Assembly (NCBI GenBank): GCA_024291935.2
Contig: CM044315.1
Span: 49,264,385 to 49,328,384, forward strand
Length of the DNA: 64,000 nucleotides
Direction of reading: 5' to 3'
DNA from: Okapia johnstoni
Lineage: Eukaryota; Chordata; Mammalia; Artiodactyla; Giraffidae
In this document: in pieces, positions 55,071 through 64,000 of the stretch
Numbering within the stretch: the first letter of the stretch is position 1
How the letters are laid out: the number at the start of each line of letters is the position of its first letter
Notes under the pieces: generated by a model
What the model was told of the DNA's origin: nothing
The model's input: the letters and a program-made list of their open reading frames with translations, nothing else
Database searches by the model: none
Position numbers and translations under genes: made by a program

Positions 55071-57343
55071 GGACATACACATGGACATCACCAGATGGTC
55101 AATACTGAAATCAGATTGATTATATCCTTTGCAGCCAAAGATGGAGAAGCTCTATACAGTCAGCAAAAACAAGACAGGGAGCTGACTGTGGCTCAGATCA
55201 TGAACTCTTTATTGTCAAATTCAGACTGAAATTGAAGAAAGTGGGGAAAACCACTAGACCATTCAGGTGTGACCTAAATCAAATCCCTTATGACAATACA
55301 GTGGAAGTGAGAAATAGATTTAAGGGACTAGATCTGATAGACAGAGTGCCTAATGAACTATGGACGCAGGTTCGTGACATTGTACAGGAGACAGGAATCA
55401 AGACGATCCCCTAGAAAAAGAAATGCAAAAAAGCAAAATGGCTGTCTGAGGCCTTACAAATAGCTGTGAAAAGAAGAGAAGTGAAAAGCAAAGGAGAAAA
55501 GGAAAGATATTTCCATCTGAATGCAGAGTTCCAAAGAATAACAAGGAGAGATAAGAAAACCTTCTTCAGTGATCAATGCAAAGAAATAGAAGAAAATAAT
55601 AGAATGGGAAAGACTAGAGATCTCTTCAAGAAAATTAGAGACACCAAGGGAACATTTCATGCAAAGATGGGCTCGATAAAGGACAGAAATGGTATGGACC
55701 TAACAGAAGCAGAAGCTATTAAGAAGAGGTGGCAAGAATACACAGAAGAACTGTACAAAAAAGATCTTCATGACCCAGGTAATCATGATGGTGTGATCAC
55801 TCACACTCACCTACAGCCGGACATCCTGGAATGTGAAGTCAAGTGAGCCTTAGGAAGTATCACTATGAACAAAGCTAGTGGAGGTGATGGAATTCCAGTT
55901 GAACTATTTCAAATCCTAAAAGATGATGCTGTGAAAGTGCTGGACTGAATATGTCAGTAAATTTGGAAAATCCAGCAGTTGCCACAGGACTGGAAAAAGT
56001 CAGTTTTCATTCCAATCCCAAAGAAAGGCAATGCCAAAGAATGCTCAAACTACTGCACAATTACACTCATCTCACACACTAGTAAAGTAATGCTCGAAAT
56101 TATCCAAGTCAGGCTTCAGCAATACGTGAGCTGTGAACTTCCAGATGTTCAAGCTGATTTTAGAAACTGCAGAGGAACCAGAGATGAAATTGCCAACATC
56201 CGCTGGATCATCGAAAAAGCAAGAGCGGTTCAGAAAAACATCTATTTCTGCTTTATTGACTATGCCAAAGCCTTTGACTGTGTGAATCACAATAAACTGT
56301 GGAAAATTCTGAAAGAGATGGGAATAGCAGACCACCTAACCTGCCTCTTGAGAAACCTGTATGTAGGTCAGGAAGCAACAGTTAGAACTGGACATGGAAC
56401 AGACTGGTTCCAAATAGGAAAAGGAGTACGTCAAGGCTGTATATCGTCACCTTTCTTATTTAACTTATATTCAGAGTACATCATGAGAAACGCTGGGCTG
56501 GAGGAAGCACAAGCTGGAATCAAGATTGCCGGGAGAATATCTGAGAAATAACCTCAGATATGTAGATGACACCACCCTTATGGCAGAAAGTGAAGAAGAA
56601 CTAAAGAGCCTCTTGATGAAAGTGAAAGAGGAGAGTGAAAAAGTTGGCTTAAAGCTCAACATTCAGAAAACTAAGATCATGGCATCCGGTCCCATCACTT
56701 CATGGCAGATAGATGGGAAAACAGTGGAAACAGTGGCTGACTTTATTTTTCTGGGCTCCAAAATCACTGCAGATGGTGACTGCAGCCATGAAATTAAAAG
56801 ACGTTTACTTCTTGGCAGGAAGGTTATAACCAACCTAGATAGCATATTAAAAAGCAGAGACATTACTTTGCCAACAAAGGTCCGTCTAGTCAAGGCTATG
56901 GTTTTTCCAGTAGTCATGTATGAATGTATGTGAGAGTTGGAGTATAAAGAAAGCTGAGCACCAAAGAATTGATGCTTTTGAACTGTGGTGTTGGAGAAGA
57001 CTCTTGAGAGCCCCTTGGACTGCAAGGAGATCCAACCAGTCCATCCTAAAGGAGATCAGTCCTGGGTGTTCATTGGAAGGAACTGATGTTGAAGCTGAAG
57101 CTGGAATACTTTGGCCACCTGATACAAAAAGCTGACTCATTTGAAAAGTCCCTGATGCTGGGAAAGATTGAGGGCAGGAGGAGAAGGGGATAACAGAGGA
57201 TGAGATGGTTGGATGGCATCACCAACTCAATGGATATGGGTTTGGGTAAACTCCAGCAGTTGGTGAAGGATAGGGAGGCCCTGTGTGCTGTGGTTCATGG
57301 GGTCGCAAAGAGTCGGACACGACTGAGTGACTGAACTGAACTG
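55071..57343 (+). mobile_element. BovB LINE, longest copy, 5'-truncated
   Basis: Runs from the end of the endonuclease domain to the BovB 3' terminus (tgactgaactgaactg). An 11-bp perfect target-site duplication aattgattaat lies at 55060-55070 and 57344-57354. Known full-length BovB is a little over 3 kb, so roughly the 5' quarter to third is missing. Confidence 0.95.
55082..57335 (+). pseudogene. BovB ORF2 relic (endonuclease end, reverse transcriptase, C-terminus)
   Basis: In RTE-clade LINEs this protein nicks and reverse transcribes. The endonuclease catalytic SDH is visible at 55193-55201, then KVGKTTRPFRCDLNQIPYD. RT motifs follow: SVFIPIPKKGNAKECSNY, FIDYAKAFDCVNHNKLWK, FQIGKGVRQGCISSPFLF, and the catalytic box as YVDD at 56559-56570 (other copies YADD). 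In-frame stops fall at 55412, 55844, 55946 and 55958. The frame shifts near 56545 just before the catalytic box and again near 56930. The open piece 55979-56551 (190 codons) covers much of the RT palm. Not functional. Confidence 0.93.
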
Positions 57344-57480
57344 AATTGATTAATAACTAACTACCTCCCACACCAGACTATATGGCACTTGAGGGCATAG
57401 ATTATGTCTATCACTGAATTCCCAGGGCATACTCTAATACTTGCAGGTAGCGTGTGCTCAATAAATGTTCACAAATGAGT

Positions 57481-58940
57481 GAAAAGGAAGAAAAAATGTG
57501 AACATCTTTACTCGGTAAAGTTAAAAAGGGACCCCCCCCCCTTTGTAGGATTCCAGTTAAGTAGATCCTCCCCACACCCACCTCCTTCTCCCGGTCTCTG
57601 AAATTCAAAGATCTGAGAATTACTGCTCTGTGGTTAAAAAGATAGCTCAGCTTGGGGCTCTGGATATAATGGCCTATGGGAACAGCCTTTAAGAGGTTGT
57701 GAGAGGTGCTAGTAGGGAGAAGCCAAAGTGGCGCTGGTCCTCTGCTCTTTGAGATGACAATTTCTTTGATCTAATTCTAGTTCTAGAGTTCTGAAAGTCT
57801 GGGCTTAGGCTCTCAATGTCTTAAGTAAATGTCAAAAGAGAAAAGGAGTAAAGAAATGTGGTACCCATCTCAAGGTTAAGCTCTGCATTTTAGAAAAGTT
57901 TATTTGTAAGTCTTACCCAATGTACTGATAAAGTCTAAAGACAGAAAAATTTATTTATGGTATAATCTTATCCATACACCAATTAGCTATACAGTATCTC
58001 AAATCATAACCTATGGACTATAAATTAGAAAAGCAAGATTCTGAGCCAACCAATCAGATTTACATTCCCTGTGGCAGGTTGTGTTACAGCACTTGGATTG
58101 TTCTATCAGATAATTTATTGAGATCCAGATGCTCCAGTTTCTGATCTTCCCTGAGTAACTGTCAGGTACTCTTGTCCAAAAATAAGGCAGTTTGTACTTA
58201 ACTATAGGCTCCCATACTTGTCAAATGATCTCCAAAGAATATGAAATTGCTTGTCATCTCTTAAAATGTCACATGAGTAACATATTGGCTATCTGTGTTG
58301 TAATTAAAAGCTCAATTAAAAGAAATTCTGAAATCATTATCAACTTTTACAGGCTTGAATCGTCTTACTGAAAAGCAAGCTATTTATAGCTTAGGCTTTT
58401 CCTAGCATTCAAAAGGTGGTTGAATAGGCCGATGAAAAGGATAAGGTCAGACTAATGTGGAAGCATCTTAAAGGAAGGCAAAAGCAAGAGGCAGACAGTG
58501 ATATTACCTTCCAGGTAGCAATCCCTCTTGCTGACACTAGTGTATATAACTGCAAATTCTCTAATTAGATTGTGTCATTTCATTAACATTGAGGACCACT
58601 GTCCCTAATGAGTCTCTTCAAAATGAGCAAACAGGAGGTAGCTTATCATTATGCTTCTCATTTATACTATGCCTATCTACTAGAAGAATATTATTGGAAA
58701 AATTAATAGTATTACAGTGGGTGCCACTCAATGTAAGCACATTTGGTTCTTAGGAAATGGTTAGCCTGAGTGGCTGATCATATTCATTGACTACAGAGAG
58801 TAGGCGTCCGTGATGAGAGTGAAGTATGTGTGCACATCTGAAGAGGAAACTCACCATTTTACAGCCATAACTGAGATGGGATGAGAAAACAGCCTCTGCC
58901 TGGAGATAGTTAAACCAGGCAGTTTCTTAAGTCAAAACAC
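57481..58940. other. No recognised feature
   Basis: Repeat-poor, AT-rich. A run of 11-12 C near 57531-57543 is notable. No coding pattern. Confidence 0.4.
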
Positions 58941-58944
58941 GAAT

Positions 58945-59130
58945 TATTAATAGTAATGATTCAATAGTAATCTCCATTTATTGAGAACTTACTATGTACT
59001 AGCAATGAGGCTAAGCCCTTTAAATTCATGATCATACTTAATCCCCACAACTCCACCAGGAGTGTGTCATAGCTTGTAAGTGGTAATCAGGAAGCAAACC
59101 AGTTTGACTCTAAAACCAGTACCAATAACC
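58945..59130 (+). mobile_element. MIR SINE
   Basis: tccatttattgagaacttac, then gcccttt...ttcatgatcatacttaatcc and accagtttgactctaaaacc, in sense MIR order. Confidence 0.7.
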
Positions 59131-60359
59131 ATAAAGCTGTACATGTTAGATACAGACTCCACAGTAATTAGAGCCTCTGGGCTGTTTTTATTATTATCCC
59201 AGCCATGCTATCAGCCTGGATTTAGCCAGTACATCTGGGATTAAGGTATCTAGGCATGATACTGAGCTGAAGGAGCACCTGTGGGTATTTTTTCCTTCTA
59301 TTCATTTGGAAATTGTTTGGATGTAATGGAAAACACTATTTTCAAGAAGAAAATGGCTTAACCTTTTATTTTGTGATTGTAACACTAACTAGCAGATAGC
59401 AGTAAAGCCTGATTTTTAAAAGTAGCACCAATTCAAATTTTCATAACTTCCTATTAAACAGAAGGGGTAAATAGTACTCCTAGTCTGTAGTTTGAAAATT
59501 CTAGTGAATGGGAGTAACATATATTGGAAGAGGCCAAGAAAGAAGCTGCAGCAACCTTGTTTTACAGAACTGCCCGTGGAATACCTAACAATAGGGACAC
59601 CTCAGAAAATCTTTACTGTCCTAATTATGATTCCAAACATGTGACCTTGCTACCATGTGCTTCACTATCTGAATAAGGGAAGACTTATATGTGACTAGAG
59701 CAGAGGGTGCATATTGATGGAGCATGTGAAGAAATGTTGAAGACTGGGTTGTGTTTAATATGGCAAGGCTCCTGAAAGTCCAAATGTCTGTCTTCAGGGT
59801 GAATGCCTCTGGGGAGTCAGGCATAGCTGACTGCATATCAGATCTTTATATCTTTGAATGAAGTAGTTTCTAATATACTCAAAGGCAGATAAACAAGGGA
59901 TATTTTAAGGGGAAGACAATGTGTATGCGTGCATGGGGCTAACACAGCACTGCTGGAGAAAAACTTATGCATAGAGGTGGGAGAGGAGTAGCAAAAGGGC
60001 TAAGGGTGCAGAAGGGGAAAGCTTTAATGGCTGATGTGAGAGAAACCCTGAGAAGGATAATGAAGGGCTTCTGAAGATGATTTCACCTGCTAAATCAGTG
60101 GGATTGGTCCTCAGGAGAATGAGTAAATACTAATGACCTCGTCCTGAAGCCATGAAGCAAGATCCTCCTCCACTTCCTCATCACCCACTTTCTTCCACCC
60201 ATCCTTCCAGCCTCGGAGGTATAAGAGACCTTCCTGCACAGAGCCAACCTTTCCTGTGCATCCCATCCCCTCCACCCCTTCCACTTTATTTGGGGACATG
60301 CTACCTCCTTTTTTTGTGTTTTCTTATATATTTCTATTTTTTTCTATTATTGGTTCCTT
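59131..60359. other. No recognised feature
   Basis: Repeat-poor; pyrimidine-rich 60150-60360 precedes the SINE. No coding pattern. Confidence 0.4.
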
Positions 60360-60371
60360 CCCTTCATCCTC

Positions 60372-60603
60372 ATGTGCATGCATGCTAAGTCGCTTCAGTC
60401 ATGTCCAGCTCTGTGTGACACTACGGACCATAGTCTACCAGGCTATTCTGTCCACAGGATTCTCCAGGCAAGAATACTGGAGTGGGTTGCCATGCCCTTC
60501 TCCAGAGGATCTTCCCTACCCAGGGATCAAATCTGCCTCTCTATGTCTCCTACGTCAACCACATTTGCAGGTGGTTCTTCACCACTAGAGCCACCTGGGG
60601 AGC
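60372..60603 (-). mobile_element. Bov-tA SINE, antisense
   Basis: atgtgcatgcatgctaagtc to the head (gggctccccaggtggctcta on the reverse strand). A 12-bp perfect target-site duplication cccttcatcctc lies at 60360-60371 and 60604-60615. Confidence 0.95.
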
Positions 60604-60649
60604 CCCTTCATCCTCCTACCTTAACTTAATTTCTCTCCTACTGAAATAA

Positions 60650-62185
60650 CCTGCTTCTGCCCCTGCATTCCCTCTCCTCCTTCTCATCCAAAATTCTCTG
60701 CAAAGAAAGACCTGCACTCACTGTCCCCACATTTATTCTTCAGTTGATTGTAGTTGATTGCCACCTCTTCCGTGAGATCGCTTTGATCCAGTCACTTGGA
60801 GTCACGGTTTTCTAAAGTTAGAAGAGTCTTCTTAAGTCCTTATACTAAATGTCATTGCTTTGGTTCTCCTTTGCATCCCACCACTTTCCTGATCCTCTGT
60901 CCCTCTGGCCTCTGCAGTATGATGCTTTATCAAGTCCCTTCACACCGTCTCATTGTCCCCTCTAGGGTTTCAGCTTTCTCTTTGGCCTACTCTCTAAACT
61001 CTGCCCTTCCCAGGTTTCTGTCTTCACTTCTCTTCTCTGGGGGCTTTAATCACCACTAAAATGCTCATGACTTACAAATCTGAATTTCCTTCTCAGATCT
61101 GCTGTTCACAATTCAGGACCATACATCCAGTTGCCTCCTGGACACCTTCACTCCAATGTCTTACAAAAACCTTGAGAAAAACACAATAAAAAAATGAACA
61201 TGTATCCTAGGCCATATATCTGAGTCTCCCTCAGTATTCTGTACATAAACTACTAGAAATCATCCACTCAGTCAACTATAAGCTTGAGGATCATCCTCAC
61301 CAGCTCATACAATTAATCACTCTATGTTACCTTTCTTCACTATTTTTAATATTACCCTCTTTGTTCTATCTGACTGTCTCTGCCTAAGTTCCCACTCTCA
61401 CTGTCTTTCACCTGGAGTACAGCAAGACCCTCCTCTCTGCTCTCCCTGACACTTGAATCCACATTTCATCCCCCAGAGTGACCACCTTATATCCTGGCTT
61501 TATCGGGTTTCTATCAACAATGGGGTAAAATCTGAACCTTTAACATAGTATACAGCCCTGCTGTAAATCTGACTTCTCAAAGACACATCTTCAGTGCCAT
61601 TTTTCAACTCAAACAAGGGCTCTGTATTAATCTAGAGGGGTGGGATGGGGAGGGAGATGGGAGGGAGGTTCAAAAGGGATGGGATATATGTATACCTATG
61701 GTTGATTCATGTTGAGGTTTGACAGAAAACAGCAAAATTCTGTAAAGCAATTATCCCCCAATAAAAAATAAATTAATTAAAAAAAGACACATCTTTTGCT
61801 ATTCTCTGCTTGATATTTTAAACTCTAGTCATATTGATTCCTTTACTGACTCAGAATATACTACACTCTTACTTCTTACCTTGAGGCTATATTCATGCTA
61901 TCTTCGTCTCCTGGGACACCCTTCCTCTCCTCTCCCTAACTTTCTCTGACCTCCCTGACTCTAAAAACGTAGTCAGAGATCCCTTTCTATGCTCCCAAGT
62001 ACCTGTTATGCATCTGTCATGACCATAATACATTGACATTCTCTGTTTATAATGCCTGTTTCTCTGACCTAATTACAAATCCTTGAGGGCAAAATCAGTA
62101 CTATTATTTCTCTGAATCCTCAGTGCCTAAAGTATTCCTGGTACAAAGTAGGCACTCTTCTGATTTTTATTGAATGCCATAATAA
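60650..62185 (+). mobile_element. L2-type LINE, long sense copy
   Basis: Sense L2 wording in order: catacatccagttgcctcct, ttcactccaatgtcttacaa, cacctggagtacagcaagac, attccttt...actgactcag, ccttgagggcaaaatcagta and ggtacaaagtaggcactctt. Limits at the 5' side are uncertain. Interrupted by the L1 fragment at 61592. Confidence 0.6.
61592..61782 (+). mobile_element. Ruminant L1 3' end, 5'-truncated
   Basis: 61611-61780 matches the 3' UTR of the full-length L1 (14334-14500) with about ten differences by eye, ending in the same aataaaaaataaattaatta tail. A 13-bp perfect target-site duplication aaagacacatctt lies at 61579-61591 and 61783-61795. The first about 19 bases (cagtgccatttttcaactc) do not align with the 3' UTR. 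Confidence 0.92.
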
Positions 62186-63515
62186 CAGAAACAAATATGT
62201 GTATAGGACTTTCGTATTTCAGAGCACCTTCCAACATAGTATACCTCCTTTAATTTTCATGGCAATCCTTCTTGGCTATAAAAAATGTATATTTTTAAAA
62301 TTTCCACTTATACCATATAGGAATAAATGGTAGCTGTATCTGGGAACTACCTGAGAAAAATGTTGAGAGAACACAGCCTATCTTTATTTCAATAGGAAAC
62401 TATAGTACTCCTTCAAATAAAGCTCATGAGTAAAAGAAAAAGAACAAACATACAAACAAAAGAAAAATCCAGAAACAGAAACAAAAGCACAAGGTTTAAA
62501 AAAAAAATCCCCGTTCACCATTCCCATGTAACTCTTACAGTCTACTCCAGTGTTTCTGTTCTCTAAAATAAATGATTCAAAGCCATTTTCCTGTGCTGTT
62601 GTTGGTAACTGAACATTTTACCTACTTACTTCTCCAACCTTTTAATTAGAGGTCGTACTCCACTTTTGGTTCAAAAATTTCTAGCTCATAGGGAGTTCTC
62701 AGTTCTTATTTTGTATTTTTACCTGATTTTTTTAAAAAAAGTTTTAGGCAAATTCACAAGTCAGATTTTGTATGTAAAATCATTAAACTGATTGTTTAAG
62801 ATTTCATTTGCCCAGTAGAATAAAACAGCTATCAAATGCTACTTTTGCTCATTAAGCTAATATACCTGTGGCCCATTACTAATATCATTTAGTGCTTTTT
62901 TTTTCCCTTTAAGACAAATAGCTTTACCTCTTGACCTAGAGAAAAAGAAGCCATGTAGTAACAAAGCCCATGATTTGAATAATGTTCAGAATTTTAATAA
63001 TGGTTTGTTCAATATTTGAAGTCACTTTTTTAAAGATAAAGGAAAGCAAATTACATTATTTAGTTACTTCTTCCCCACTAAAGGGAAAAATATCATCTGC
63101 ATAAAATATTAATACAGTCATATTCTGTTCCATTTCTAACTGCTCTATAAAGGAAACTGTTTTTTTTTTTTTTTTTTGATAGATACCAAATACAGAACTG
63201 AAGATTCTTGTCTCAACATCTTCATTAGCTGCTGCATGATTTTAAAGGACAATATTCCTTTGCTTTACTTTTAAAAAGCCATGAAAACTAGAACTTGCCC
63301 ATTAACAGAAAGATAATAGAACAGGCCTAAAAGAAATCAGACTGTTGTCTGATGATTATTGTTCTATAAAAGAAAGCTATTAATTTCAGCAATGATATTG
63401 GAATTCCTGGAGCCATTTTCTGGGCACATGGAAACGTAAGCTTAAAGGCTAGATTTCCATATGTCAGAAAAGAGATTGTTGCAAATGCTAGTAGTTTTCT
63501 TAAATTTACAAAAAA
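62186..63515. other. No recognised feature
   Basis: AT-rich with A-rich (62430-62505) and T-rich patches. No coding pattern or recognised repeat. Confidence 0.35.
63160..63178 (+). repeat. Poly(T) tract
   Basis: An uninterrupted T run of about 18 bases. No element recognisable on either side. Confidence 0.9.
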
Positions 63516-63519
63516 TAAG

Positions 63520-63600
63520 AGTGAATACTTATACTTCACTTATTATATGTCAGACACTCTTCTAAGAACTTTACAGGTAGCCCTCATTTTGTCTTTCCTA
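63520..63600 (+). mobile_element. MIR SINE fragment
   Basis: cttattatatgtcagacact, then cttctaagaactttacaggt, the sense MIR core. Confidence 0.55.
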
Positions 63601-63934
63601 TCATTCTGGGAGTCTAGAGTCAGAAGCCATAGGACATGCTCTCACCTCTAGCCAACACTTCAACCCAGGAGAGCCTTGCATATGATTACTGTACTCCATG
63701 AGATGATTTCCTATTAAAGACTCTCTTCATGTTGAAAAATTTTATTGAAGTTACAGAAAGTTAGCAAGTTATAGTGAACAAAGCCTCAAGAAATCATTCA
63801 GTTTAACCAAGACCTAAATGATGTGCTAAGTGTCAAACACCTACTTGATGGCAGATTAGAAACTAGAACATGGCATCCTGACCCCTATATATTCTACTAT
63901 TTCATACCCCTTTTCTATGTGAAAAGTGAGATAC

Positions 63935-64000
63935 TCATTTGTGTCAAACATATTTCCTGATCACCTACAACATACCAGGCACCAATTTAGACCCTGGAGA
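63935..64000 (-). mobile_element. L2-type 3' end, antisense (runs off window)
   Basis: tttcctgatcacctacaaca, then taccaggcaccaatttagac, the antisense of the L2 terminus. Confidence 0.5.

Larger units (their letters stand above)
54690..57480 (+). mobile_element. L2-type LINE, interrupted by a 2.27-kb BovB
   Basis: Left piece 54690-55070: cagaggaatcttttaaaaaa, then cataaagttcaaattcctta and catggcccacaaggttgtgt. Right piece 57344-57480: cttgagggcatagattatgt and ctcaataaatgttcacaaat. These are the middle and 3' end of one sense L2. Confidence 0.65.

Noticed and set aside
55979..56551. 190-codon open frame as a possible gene
   Set aside because: It is the BovB reverse-transcriptase palm region with in-frame stops immediately upstream.
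60152..60629. Overlapping plus-strand open frames as a small gene
   Set aside because: They run from a pyrimidine-rich stretch into the antisense Bov-tA at 60372; the same SINE-derived peptides occur at other SINE copies.

Overview
The window is mammalian nuclear DNA from a ruminant, most likely a bovid. The diagnostic evidence is the repeat content: Bov-A2 dimeric SINEs, tRNA-headed Bov-tA SINEs, BovB (RTE-clade) LINEs, cetartiodactyl CHR-type tRNA SINEs and ruminant L1 copies, over a background of older mammalian repeats (L2, MIR, MER5, Tigger, L1M). Family names come from recognising the sequence by eye; no database search was made. I find no intact cellular gene, no exon I can defend, no RNA gene, no CRISPR array and no recognisable retrovirus. 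It reads as intergenic or intronic DNA. The open reading frames longer than about 100 codons are mostly pieces of LINE ORF2 or translations of SINEs.

Layout. 0-5 kb: an internally deleted Tigger/pogo DNA transposon carrying a CHR SINE, then an old L1 3' end carrying two SINEs. 5-14.5 kb: one essentially full-length but dead ruminant L1 with matching target-site duplications, a 477/496-bp tandem duplication in its 5' region, and a BovB copy inside ORF1. 14.5-20.5 kb: low repeat density with L2 fragments. 20.6-25.2 kb: an internally deleted L1MA-like element holding a BovB, which itself holds a Bov-A2 (three nested layers). 25.3-26.3 kb: two BovB pieces joined tail-to-middle in opposite orientation. 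27-28 kb: an ancient L1 ORF1/ORF2 relic. 28-31 kb: a repeat-poor block. 31-36 kb: L2, microsatellite, SINE and BovB fragments. 37-41 kb: an old antisense L1 broken up by BovB, a two-headed Bov-tA and a younger L1 that carries a Bov-A2; this region also holds the longest open frame of the window (365 codons), a three-repeat chimera. 42-44 kb: a MER5-type element split by an L1. 46.5-50.2 kb: an ancient L1 carrying six later insertions, one of them a tiny mariner-type MITE. 50-57.5 kb: L2 and Tigger copies invaded by BovB, including the most complete BovB here (2.27 kb, perfect 11-bp target-site duplication). 57.5-64 kb: repeat-poor DNA with MIR and L2 and a small recent L1 3' fragment.

Nothing here works together as a gene system. 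The biology is layered retrotransposition: L1 machinery mobilising CHR-type SINEs and L1 copies, and BovB machinery probably mobilising the Bov-A/Bov-tA SINEs that share its 3' end. The nesting gives a relative order: L2, MIR and DNA transposons first, then L1M, then BovB and ruminant L1, then Bov-A2/Bov-tA. Boundaries of old repeats are approximate to tens of bases. Boundaries flanked by target-site duplications are accurate to a few bases.
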